Assembly (NCBI GenBank): GCA_029953675.1
Contig: JAMWBK010000006.1
Location: 1,426,001-1,490,000 of the forward strand
Source: Rhodosorus marinus
Taxonomy: Eukaryota > Rhodophyta > Stylonematophyceae > Stylonematales > Stylonemataceae
Length of the DNA: 64,000 bases
Direction: 5' to 3'
Below, one piece after another: positions 11,392-21,867 of the stretch. A program made the position numbers and the translations under genes. Each line of letters opens with the position of its first letter. Position 1 is the first letter of the stretch. The notes beneath the pieces were generated by a model, which saw only the letters and a program-made list of their open reading frames with translations, searched no databases and was not told where the DNA came from.

Positions 11392-14300
11392 CTACGCAGC
11401 CGGGGTTTCTATATCTACGAGCACGTCAATCCGCAGCGACTCAAGTTTCGCTTTCAACTGTGCATTGTCGTGCCAGGCGCGATCATCCCGGGAAACGCTC
11501 AATAGAGCCGTGAGCTCGTCCTCCGCAAAAGACTCCAGAATGCGGCTGACCAACTCTGCCTTGCGGCCTTTCGTTGATGCTCCCTTGACGTAAAGTATTC
11601 TTCGGAGGAGGACGACTGTCATTGACCAAAGAACGGATTGAGGGCTCTTTGGCTCTCCTTCAGGTGCACCGGATTGGGAGTCCTCCCCCTCACACATAGA
11701 CTCAGCCCTCGTGACTTCGCTGCGCTCGCTCTTGATCTCGCTTGCGTTCTCGACATTCGCCGAATTCATATTCTCCTTCTCTCCAGACGCGTCAAAGCTC
11801 TCTCGCAAGCTCAAGGGTTTCATATCATCAACACCCGCTGGACGTTCCCTTCTTTCTCCGTCACCCAGCGAAGGTGCCTCGCACAGAACATTTGATAGAG
11901 GAACATTTCCCAAGGTCTGTGGAGACAGATTTCCAGCTGTGGAGCGTCGAATTTCCCTCTTCGGTGAGTAGTGTGCCCCGCTTGCAAGTTCAATCCCAGC
12001 TCCCACGGCGTCCGCGAAGAATACACACTTTCTTCGTCTAGACGATGCGCATGAGTTGGGAGTCTTCAGACAAGATCTTTCCTCCGGTTCTCGACTTGAC
12101 GCCAGCCGAATGTGTACATCCTGAAGATCGCCACGTACACAGATAAGGTTTACCTTAGCTCTCCACTTTGACTCTAAAGCAAAACGAACTGGACTAGGCG
12201 AGATGTCTCGCACAGAAGATCTCGAGCTTACCTGTGGACTGGCATGGGACTCGGACTGCTGTGCTTGCTGTCTTGTTGCACTTGCTTCATCTTCTGTTCT
12301 GCTGGGAAGTTTTCTCAAGTGAGAAGATAGAACTTGCATGTCCATGCTTGCTCCGTCTGAACTCGCAGAATCGTGCTGCACCTCTTCCGACAGCGCTGGG
12401 CTGTTCGCGAAGTCCTGCTCGTGAGATAAATCAGTTGCAATTTCCGTAGTAGATTCGCCCTCAGGTGATTGTCCCTTCGGGCACCCGTCGACTGGTGAGA
12501 AAGACCCTTGCGGAGTTGAACTGATACTCTGCGAGTAGGAGTCTCTCTGGATCTGATCACAACTTTCTTCGGTAAAATTGATAGTCCGAACTTGGGGAGA
12601 AACAGAAAGAGCTCTCTTCGCTTGCTGTTGGCTCAGCCTCGTGCTCCTTCTCGGGGTTGACAGCGGTCTGGCATCTGGAACCGACGCCCTTGCCGATGAC
12701 GGTGTATCCGATCCGTTTTGTTTCTCCAAAGCTGAGACCATTGGTGAGCTGGACACTCGTTTCGCTGCTCTGGTATGACTTAGAATGTTTCTTACATTGT
12801 CCTGAGAGATTCCGCAGGATGCTATCGCAGTCTCAATCGGTTCCTGTTTCCCACTGTCATTGCACATGTCAACGCTGTCTTTCGGGTTGGCGGGCGTCGC
12901 GACTGCGTTCACTGGAAGCTCCTTCGCGAGTCTTACTCTCGGTGTGGTAACAGCATCCAAGGGGAGTTCCCCTGAAACCCGAATTCTTGGCGTTGCCGCA
13001 TCCTCACGAGGAAGTTCGGGGTATCGAACGCAGGGCGTGGCCACTGAATTTACCGGTAGCTCCTTAGACAACCGTACCCTTGGTGTCATAACTGCGTCTG
13101 TGGGTAACTCCTTGGCAAACAGAACCGGCGACGTTCCCACAGCTTCGGGAAGCTGTTGGGAGAGGCGAGCATTTGGAGTCCTCGCCTCGTCTAGCAGAGA
13201 TTCTTTTGTAAGTCGAACGCTTGGCGTTGCCAAGGCGTTCACAGGGAGTTCCTTGGCCAAACGAACGCGAGGGCTCGTGATAGCATTCACGGGAAGCTCC
13301 TTAGCCAGTCGAAAGTTCGGTGTAGTTGCGGCATTCACAGGAAGTTCCGTTGACATCCTCATCCTGGGACTTGTGCCCAGATTCACTGAAAGCTCTTTCT
13401 CATGGTTCATATTCGGAGTCACAAAGCCATCCATTGGAGGAGCTTCCGCGATAGGCGGTTCCGGGGTTTGCTGAAGCTCTTGGTCTTCGGCATTGAGCTG
13501 GATATCGGCTGCCACAGGGATCGCTTGAGGCACACGCTTCGGAGTAGCGACTGCGTTTACAGGCAGCTCCTTCGAGAGCCTTATCCTTGGTGTAACCAAT
13601 GCCTCGATTGGAAGCTCATTCTCGTAGTTACTTCCTGGAGTTTTTGCGACACTTCCTGCCGAGTGTCTTGGGTTTGCTTGCGCAGGTGTGTTGGCTACGT
13701 TCCTCGAACGTGACCTGGTAACCCGCACACTGGGCGTGTATTCGGTATCCATTATCTGAGATTTGGGCGTACCAGGATCTGCCGCCATGGAATTCGTAGA
13801 CTCGTATCGTGGAGTGAGTGCTTCGCTCTCTACGGCTGGGGCTTCTGGTGTCTTTACAGCGTTCACTGGGAGCTCCCTCGATATTCTGAATGTCGGAGTT
13901 GAGACTGCATTGACAGGAAGCTCTTTTGACAGTGACATTCTCGGTGTTCTGGAACCCTCTAAAGGCGATTCTTTGCCTGAAGTCTCTCCCGAGCTTATTG
14001 CAACGTCCTTCAGGGAATCTTCCTCTCCGTGAGCAGGACTGCATGGAGTTTCGGCTTCTCCTTCTACGTCAGAGCGAACACTCTGCTCCACAGCAATGTT
14101 CGTGTCTTCTGCAGAACTGGTAATAGAGTTGTCTGGCAAGGAAGAAGATACAGGGTTAAAGGTTCGTCAGGATGTGGGAGCGAAGCCCTTGGTCTTAGAG
14201 ATCCGGATATAGGGCTTGATGCTTACCTTTGGATCCTCCCCTCAAGTCCTGAAGCAATCGCTTAGGCGAAAAGATTGCGTTCACGGGTAGAAACTTGCTC

Positions 14301-15573
14301 AAACGGAAGCGTGGTGTTGTAACAGTATCAACCGGCAGCTCCTCGCCCACAGACTCACGGAGCAGAGCCGATTGGCGTCTATCTCCAGAGTTCTTCTTCA
14401 CATGCTCAGGAGTTTTCTTGTTTTCAATACTGCCTAGCGCCGACAGTCTCCTGCTTTTCGTTTCCGGTGAGGAACCCGCATCCTTTTCACCGCCGATAGT
14501 CTCGTCCTTAACATCCCGTAGGACCTTCGCATCTGATGGGGACTTGGAAGGAGTGCTTAGAACTTTCCCCTTGAAGGATTCAAACACGTTCTCTTTGTCG
14601 ACCTAGTGAAACCGACAAGAAGTGAGACTGATCAGTCTTAGGATTTCTGTCTGTGGAGGCGTTGGCTGCGTCGTTGGCTGAGAGCTGTAATGTGCATCCC
14701 ACCATCTTGTCAAAGGTGGTCTCCTTCAAGGTACCGACCTGACGTACAGATGAACCGGAAATAGGATTGCCTTTCCGTTAGCATTTCAAGAAGTTTCCGA
14801 ATGATAGATTTTGACGAGCTCATACCTGGTTCTTTGATTCATCTCCTCTGATAAAGTCTCCAAGTGACCTCCGCCGTTCAGATAGACCTTCAAAAATGTG
14901 GAGCACTATGAGATTCTGTATGAAAACGAAGACGCGCGAGTTTCTTGGCTTACTTCGACGAGCTTTTCTTGGGGTAAGCTTAAGCTCCAGCTGACCATTG
15001 TGTCGAATGCTTGTAACTGTGGCAATGGACTTTCTTCGTGAGGCTTGCGCATCCGCGATTCTCGCGTCTGTGAAAAGAGGAGTAAATAGGAGTTGGAATG
15101 CTCAGCTTCAAATATTCCCACCGTTCCTCTTAGAACCGTGGTAGCGAACCTGATCTCTGTCGTTTTTTGTCTGCTGACTGCAACCTTGTAAGCGTTTCGC
15201 TTTTTTCGAATCGAAATCGTCTATCAGAAATCTCGATAATATCTTTTCCAAGAATTATGGATCTCTGTTCTGGTCGTATCATGAAGCTGCCGACTTTGAT
15301 CGAATGAATCTTGCTGAGGTTGTGGATTTCCACTTTCGTCAAATCTTGATGGACTGATAGTATGGCATGGTGTTCGTCAACACATGGTCGATTGATTCGA
15401 ATGTCGTTGTCTTCGTGTTTGCCAAAAGTTACAGTGTTGTCTTCGATAGGAAACACTGCACCATCTTTACCATCCGTCCTCTTGAGAACAACAATGCTTC
15501 CGTAATCGGGCAACTCAATGCTCGACGCATTTGATGCGTAGCTCGAACGTCGCGATGACACTACAGCAGTCAT
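11392..15573 (-). CDS. FHA - CDK-site repeat - SAP protein, Ki-67-like architecture
   Basis: One gene spans several exons. The first (15573 to about 15140) encodes an FHA phosphopeptide-binding domain at about residues 24-110: YGSIVVLKR, VTFGKHEDNDIRINRP, VDEHHAILSV, VEIHNLSK and IIEISDRRFRFE. This is very close in pattern to the Ki-67 FHA domain. Basic, Ser-rich exons follow (about 15082-14970 and 14890-14830, with RRKSIATVTS and RRRSLGDFIR). Exons 14600-14227 and 14139-11392 carry about 18 copies of a 16-residue unit, ELPVNAVxTPRxRLxK, each with an S/TP CDK-type site. Two RVxF-like PP1 docking motifs are visible (RTINF, KCVFF). The C-terminus is a SAP DNA-binding domain (LRRILYVKGASTKGRKAEL). 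Ki-67 has FHA, a PP1 motif and CDK-phosphorylated repeats but no SAP domain. I infer a mitotic chromosome or chromatin scaffold protein; orthology is unproven. Confidence 0.85.
12880..14345 (-). repeat. Coding 48-bp tandem repeats (about 18 units)
   Basis: The 16-residue unit of the FHA/SAP protein repeats about 18 times, some copies adjacent and some separated by unique spacers. The best conserved units (about 12950-13360) differ mainly at third codon positions. That indicates selection on the protein and repeat age rather than recent expansion. It also explains a long open frame on the opposite strand. Confidence 0.85.
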
Positions 15574-15620
15574 CTTGATGGTTCTTCACAAGACCAAAGA
15601 TGCACACGTGCAGACCCTCC

Positions 15621-15660
15621 CCTAGTCTGTTCAAACCTTCCCTAGTCCGTTCAAACCTCC
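15621..15660. repeat. 20-bp direct duplication
   Basis: CCTAGTCTGTTCAAACCTTC is followed directly by a copy with two or three changes. It lies about 50-90 nt upstream of the FHA/SAP gene start, in its presumed promoter. Confidence 0.8.
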
Positions 15661-16313
15661 CCAGTACCTCCCCAACCCCACGAACGATATCTGAACCCCA
15701 CTTAATGACCCCTACGAGTGCATGTGACCTGGTCATGCCCAACTCAACTAATAACCTGCTACCGATCAAAAGTCAAAGAGGTCAAACCTCAAAAAACCCC
15801 GGTATTATTCTGTTCTGAAACGTCGAGGGACACACTCCAGAGAATCAAAGGGGCAATTGGTTGTTTCTAATGAGCCAAAAGCTCAGATTCTCAAAATCCT
15901 GGAAGTTCGACCGGTGCCTTTCATCTCGATATTAGGCCTGGAGAAAAAAGAATAGAAAAACAGGTACAGAGAAAGCAACTCCCTCGCTTTTGGTTCACTC
16001 CTCACTACCAAACAGGAAACAACTAGACAGGGACAGGATAAAAAAAAAAAGGCCCAAAAAAGGCCCTAAGCTTTTTCAGATCCCTCTATCCCAACCAGCT
16101 CAACACCATTTTCCCGATCCAAATTGGAAAGAAGACCCAAATCCTTCTCAACGGAAACAACCGTTACATCTACATTTAAATTCAAATATGGCCAATATGA
16201 TTGGCCTATTCGAAAGTACTTGCGAAATATTCTATTTTCATTATTTTTGAGTGGGACTTCGTTTTGGTTTGGAAATTTAGTTTTTGCCTAGCAGCTATAA
16301 TGCTGACAGTACA
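15661..16313. other. Intergenic, nothing recognised
   Basis: Upstream flank of the FHA/SAP gene. It is A/C-rich on the plus strand with short A runs. No protein-like frame and no RNA gene signature was seen. Confidence 0.6.
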
Positions 16314-16675
16314 ATGGCACGTGAGGGCATTGGGGAGTCGACAAGCATTGAGGTTAGTAGCTTCTCCGGACGGAATTTTACTGTTCCTGTCCCCACATCT
16401 GAACATTGTTGGGGATTATGGGCGTGTCCTCCTCCTCATTGGAGCTAAGCTTCAGTTGTGTTTTTTTTGGTGGAGGGGTTCTTCTGTTGAGCATTACGTC
16501 CGGCTCATCTTCTCGGGTTCATGAGCTGTTTTCCGAGTTCGCCCTAAACGAAGAGATGACTGCTCCTTTCAGACTCTTCCCGGAGAATGAGCCAACACGA
16601 CCCTCCCGTAGTTCACGCGTCTCCCAACTTCGCGCAAGCTTCATTTCAGCGTCGGTCACACAGTGGAAAACGTAA
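16314..16675 (+). CDS. Possible small gene, unassigned
   Basis: From ATG 16314 the frame MAREGIGESTSIEVSSFSG runs to about 16430. If a very short intron (about 32 nt, GTGTCC to CTTCAG) is removed, it continues through ACVFFGGGVLLLSITSG into a frame with VHELFSEFALNEEMTAPF, ending near 16675. The joined product has a protein-like composition but matches no family I know. The proposed intron is shorter than most in this window, so the join is doubtful. Confidence 0.25.
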
Positions 16676-16917
16676 TACTACTAAAGAATCAAGGCACGCC
16701 TTGGAAAATGGATTCGGTACCATTGCATCTCTACATTGGTAGCAAGTTTTAGCTTCAATCTTCCATGTTGACTTCGCGTCTCCTGTGGCTCCGAGGACTA
16801 TCACCGGTTTGTGACCTTGACACGAAATATTGAAGGTGAACTATTGCTTAGCTAACCGCGTCAGAGCTAGATACCGCAAATACTAAAGTGTGGCGCCAGT
16901 CAACGGATATCTGAAGC

Positions 16918-18579
16918 TTACGTTTGTCTGTCACGCATTGGAGACGTGGATCTGTCCCGAGAATCTCGGTTCCTTAGTCGAGGTCTCCTATCCCGATTCT
17001 CCGAACCAAAACCGCTTTCCTTAGATCCGCGGGGATTAAAATCCCTTTCATTGGACCCTCGCGGGCCTAAGCGTTCCCCCCGTCCACGTCCACGACCATC
17101 ACCTCGCCTTGGCACAAACCTACCCCTAGGGGAGAACCTTCGTCCAGGTGCTAGAATAAAAAGGCGTGGCAACCTGTGAGCTTTCCAGCATCGGATTCCT
17201 AGCCCTGGGTAGTGCCGACCAATGGCGTTGGACACCCTCAACTTACGCGAAAGCGAAGACATACGACCACCTCGACCACCGGGCCGTCGATCGCGCCAGG
17301 GGGGACTTCCTAGTCTGCGTTCTGGAGGTCGCCTACCCCGCCCAACGCGGGGACTCTCAAAGCGAGGACCCTCGAGACGCACACCGCGTCCCTGCGGGTC
17401 GGGTTCGTTTCGAACGCTCATCCGCGCCCGTCGCTCAACACTTCGCTTGAACTTGAAATCCTTTTGCTTGCTGACGGCGAGGCTCTTTCCTCCTATCTCT
17501 CCGCCGTCCATGTGCTGGAGCGCATCCTCGGCCTCTGCCAGCGCTTCAAATTCAATCACGAAAGCGTCCAGTCGGTCATCCTGGGATTCGACGGACATGA
17601 TAAGCCGCTTGTTAGCATTCAGGCAAGAGACCGGAATCGCGGGTCATCGAGCTCACCGGGTCTTCTCGATTGGGTTTAACCGAAGGTGCAAGGATGACAT
17701 CCCTGTAAGTATCTTGTACTTTGCCAAAAAAGGAGAAGATCTCTTCTATGTGCTCCTTCTTAAGGGACTCCTCAAAGCCCTCAACAGCAATTTGACGGCT
17801 TTCTTTCTCCTCCTGTTTCTTGCGTCTCTCGAGCATCATCTCCCTGTAGCGTTGACAGGACGGTACCGGGTTTTGGCTTAAGTTGAATGCAATGACCAGA
17901 CGTGGAAGACCAGCGGGGGGGGGGTCAGGTTCCTTACCGCCTCCGAGCACGACTATCACTTCGGTCGCGAGCGCCTCGCCATCGTCTACCTCTTTGTGCC
18001 GTGGGAAATAAGAACATCATGACGAACCAAGTCAGCAAATTTCCCTCTATGAACACTAAGGCTTTTATCCACTTACAATGCGTACCTTCCAAAATTTCTG
18101 TCACTGGAGATGCTTCTGCTGCCCCGTCTTCCGCGCCTTCTCACTGGAGACCTGGAAAACGATCTGCTGGACCTTGACATTGACTTGGATCGCGAGGACC
18201 TTGAGTCTGATCGTCTCCGCCCAGGCCTCCTCCTAAACCTTCCACGTGGTGATACTGATCTCGATCTAGAAAAAAAGCGCCAAAGGGTAGACATAATATG
18301 AGTCTACCATATGAATCTTGGACCGAAATATTCTTCTAGGCTTCGACAAAAGGCTTGTCCGAACCTTGATCGGGACATTGACCGGCTTCCTGACCGTGAT
18401 CGACTCCATGATCTAGACTCCGACCTGGACCTACTCCTGCGACGCCCTCGTGGCGACTTAGATCCCGAACGAGAACTGGAAAACCCACGGGAAGCAGATC
18501 CTCCCGACCTCGAAGATCCAGACCTCGACGAGTACTCCGAGGAAGCCGCGGATTTGGAATCATCACTCTTGCGAGCCAT
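16918..18579 (-). CDS. RNPS1/SR45-like RS-RRM-RGG splicing regulator
   Basis: RNPS1/SR45 is the RNA-binding subunit of the ASAP/PSAP complex attached to the exon junction complex in the nucleus. About six exons join in frame. The start (ATG 18577-18579, MARKSDDSKSAASSEYSSRS) opens a long Arg/Ser-rich domain. A basic helix follows (EMMLERRKKQEEKESR), then one RRM: RQIAVEGFEESLKKEHIEEI (RNP2), FSFFGKVQ, AFVIEFEALAEAEDALQHMD (RNP1 region) and GGEIGGKSLAVS. HMDGGxIxGK and EHIxEIF are distinctive of RNPS1. The C-terminus is RGG/PRG-rich and ends SPMRDRQT. One donor-acceptor pair in the RS region (SRS|RSRS) is supported only by phase. The RS composition produces long shadow frames on the other strand. 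Confidence 0.85.
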
Positions 18580-20100
18580 GCCAAAACTCGCCAGCAACGT
18601 ACCCTCTCAAGTGGGGCCTCGAGACCGTTCCAGAAGTCACACCACTGCAATCCAAAACCAAAAACAATAGCACCACATACACAAAAGAGGAAATAGAAGT
18701 ACTCAAACACCCACCCACGCAAACCATGCAAGAAGGTGGCAACGAAGCCCGGCTTCTTCCAGACTTCTACCCAATCTTCACGGCTTCGATGAGAAGGATA
18801 GAAGAGGCTGGGAGCGGGGTTGGGGAGCGAGGGCAATTGTATAAGGAAACCCGAGCAAACTGTAGTTCTTCCCTTTCTCTCAAGCCTAAGAATCGAGAGC
18901 ACCAAAAACCGGACAACCAAAAACCGGACAACCACTCTGAGTGAAAAAGTCCAAAATCCGATCCCTCCAACATGTTGAAGAGCAGCTAGAAAGGGTTTGA
19001 ACTGCTCGGGACTGATTGATACAAGCCTAGGTGTATGAGGTATTGAACGAATGAACGAGTACCACCTTAGGCCATTTAGGGAACAGACAACTGCATTCTT
19101 GAAGGAGGAGTCCTCGTTTGCCGCCCATCTATGCATAACAATTGCGGACTCCTCAAAATCACAAACGCAGTTGTGAACGGATAGAAACATGGAAAGTCTT
19201 CTGCAGGCTTGCCTAGCCTAGAGAAGAAGAGTATGGCGCAATCTTACCAACTGCTGACTTGGCCGGCGATTGATTGAGCTGAACAGCAACAGTCTCAAGT
19301 ATACCCACGGTGCTGTGCGGTGCACAGTGGTCATGAGGAAGATGATCGACGCGCCTCTCACTTTAGTGAAGAGGACAAAGCCGCTGGGAGCTTCGGAGTG
19401 ACTGACTCTTTTAGTTCACAAGGCTGAGGCCTGATAAAAACGCCTCCTCCAGAAAGAGCGCGAAGAACGAAGAACTTAATAATTGTTTGATGTTTACTGC
19501 GCAAGTCTGCTTGAAATCGGCCGTTGAGGTTGCGTAAGGAGCAAGGAAAAAGTTACGGTCGTCGAATGGGCAAATGTGATGACGCCCGCGCTACACAACG
19601 AGTGGGACGTCCAATTATTGGAACTAGCATCTTGACAGATTCGTTCAGCACAGAGTTCTTGTCAGAGCATCCTCTTGATCATCACCAGGCCAGCATCGAT
19701 ATGCTTCACAGTTGATTGCGGGCTGTGATGACTACAGAGTCAATAGGAACAGTTTTTGAAGATGGTGGCACCGACACTTGGCGAGCTTCTGTCAACTTAG
19801 CAGCCGTTCAACACCATTGCTGAACTGTACAGGGAGAGATTCAGGATCTCTTTCGCGCCCTATCGCTGGACGGTATGTTTGGCATCAGCGAGAGGGGAAT
19901 GCCTGGGGGCGGATTCCTCCTAGAATCTTGCGCTCAAAGCCGGAGGACATTCCAGCCCATCACTCGCCGCGTGACCAAGACTAAAAAGATCTGCGGATCT
20001 TCAGATAGCAGAACTTCACCTGTTTGGGGCAAACGATGTAGTTGCGTCGATCGATATTTACACTTATTAACTCGTTCCACAATGCTTGCAAATCTGGTTC
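18580..20100. other. Intergenic, about 1.5 kb, no supported gene
   Basis: A long minus-strand open frame (about 19190-18336) crosses this region but is mostly Trp/Phe/Arg-rich nonsense overlapping the splicing factor in another frame, so it is not called. There is a direct repeat AAAAACCGGACAACC in two copies at about 18904-18934. Short plus-strand frames at 19524-20165 lack recognisable protein sequence. Confidence 0.6.
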
Positions 20101-21867
20101 CTAGTGGGCCGCTGTCATTTGGGATTGGAATGGACAATAGTATTCTGCATCTTGGAGCATGTTGAATTCCCTGAGAGCAACATGGACAGTTTCCGAGACC
20201 TCTGGGTGTGTCCTCTGAGCTTTGCGGAGGAGCGATTCGGCCCTCGGAAAAGACTTCATGAGGTCACGGACCTCCTTGCTGCGGCTGCCAAGGTTTCTTA
20301 TTGCGTTGCACGCAGCCCTGATTGCACCATCGTGACCCGTGTGGTTTTCTAGTACCCCGATTGCGGCCTTCATGTTGTGAATGATTCGGCAAAGATGTGA
20401 GGAATAAAAAAGGTGTTCGTCAGCATCATAAGTGCTGAAACCTGCAGCTATTGACCCTTCTCGAACGCTTTTGAAACCAACCTCAATCCCACCCATGTTC
20501 GCAATGATCTGAGCTCGTGAAGAACTGCCAAGCGAGATCGCAGCAAGAGCGCTCAATGCCAGCTCTTGAATTCTGGCGTTGTGTTCGTGTACCCCCATGA
20601 CCTCCAACACTGATCCGATTCCATTGTTGTCCGTCGTTTCACTCCGGCATTGCTGATTTCCGCACAGATTCCTTAGCAAGCTCAGCAATAGGAGCGTCAT
20701 CTGTGTTCAAATCAGACCAAACGAGGAAATTTAGACGCACTGCGTACTCAGTTGCCTCGGAAGCACCAAGTTGTTACCTCAGGATCCGTCATTTCGACTC
20801 GTAGTGCGCTCAACACACTGGGCACAACTTGAGCCTCCCTCATGACCTCGATAACGTCATCTGTTCTCGCCAGAAAGTTCAAAGTGTTCAAGGCAGAAAG
20901 CTGAGACCTCTGACCCCCGTGCGCATCGAACCCGATATTCATGAGCGGCTCCACAGCGCTGCCTTCGTAGACCAATGAGGGTACGTTCGCAGCGCTTGAG
21001 TTTTTCGACCGGCAGAGAACCCTACAGCAACCGAGAATCTCCGTTACTTCCTTGGTATCGTCCGGGCAAGCCAGAGCGCGCATCAACGAGCAAGAAGCAG
21101 GAAACTAAAGACAAGCTCCCCAAGCAAGAGAGGCTGTGGTATGAGTTCCCCCGGTGGACCAGTTGATATCTCCTGGAGAACGACCATGGCGTATTCTTTG
21201 GGGTCCTTACAATCTCTTCATCATATTGGCATTCGTTCATCGTCTTGACGACAACGTCCAGACCTCCGTCTTGCACGAATGCCGATGTCCACCGGCCATC
21301 CCGAAGAGCTCTTGCTCGGGTCGCTTTTATAACCGACGCGTTGCTGGGATACTTCCTGATTGCGCTAGGTGTCGGCAAAATCTCGCCTATCGGTACATTT
21401 AGTACCTTACGGTGAGACGAGAGTCCCAAAACTATGGAACAGTACGCTTCTACAAATTCTTCGCTTCCTGAAAATGACGCCCGGAGAAAGTTGGAGATTA
21501 TTTCAAGCAATCGCCGACCAACAAGGATCTGTGTGACTCCCGTACCTTCCTCCACCGCGAGATCAAGGGCGTTCCGTAGCTCTTTCACGGCGTCCTCACT
21601 ATCCAATAACTGCTGTGAGAGCGTAGCAGAGCCCTCAAGCTCCCTCCCGAGCTCGTGAAGAAGATCTACGTTGTGCACAGACACGCGTCTGGAGAAATCA
21701 TGTCGTTCTCTCTCCTCTACTGGCGCCGTCAACAGCTTTGAAAAATTGGTAACTCCCTGCGTACGGAGCTCCTGCACCGCATCGGCTACGGCTTCTTCCC
21801 AGTTCAGCTCGAAATCTGTCATTATCTCCTTCACGAGGGCATCGAACCGCTCCTGAGTTACCTCCAT
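20101..21867 (-). CDS. ARMC6-like armadillo-repeat protein
   Basis: ARMC6 is a conserved but poorly characterised alpha-solenoid protein, present in animals and many protists. The N-terminus is typical of the family: EVTQERFDALVKEIMTDFEL, then NWEEAVADAVQELRTQGV. Degenerate ARM helices follow (LLHELGRELEG, ALDLAVEEGTG, ALRDGRWTSAFVQDGGLDVV, LSALNTLNFLARTDDVIEVM, ALSALAAISLGSSSRAQII). The end has GAIRAACNAIRNLGSRSKEV and a closing helix pair. At least three introns are needed, near 21150-21090, 20745-20700 and probably 20470-20370. The start ATG (21865-21867) is the first in frame and matches where ARMC6 proteins begin. Length, about 450-480 residues, agrees with the family. It probably mediates protein-protein contacts; no partner can be read from the context. 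Confidence 0.85.

Noticed and set aside
12860-13474. Long plus-strand open frame (204 codons) with a Ser/Gly-rich repeat pattern
   Set aside because: It is the mirror of the minus-strand ELPVNAVxTP repeats; periodic codons on one strand keep the other strand open.
12880-14345. CRISPR-like or satellite array
   Set aside because: The 48-bp units are coding, diverge mainly at third positions, and belong to one continuous protein frame.
18336-19190. 284-codon minus-strand open frame
   Set aside because: It overlaps the start of the RS-domain gene in another frame, is rich in Trp/Phe/Arg and has no family-like segment; probably chance in GA/CT-biased DNA.
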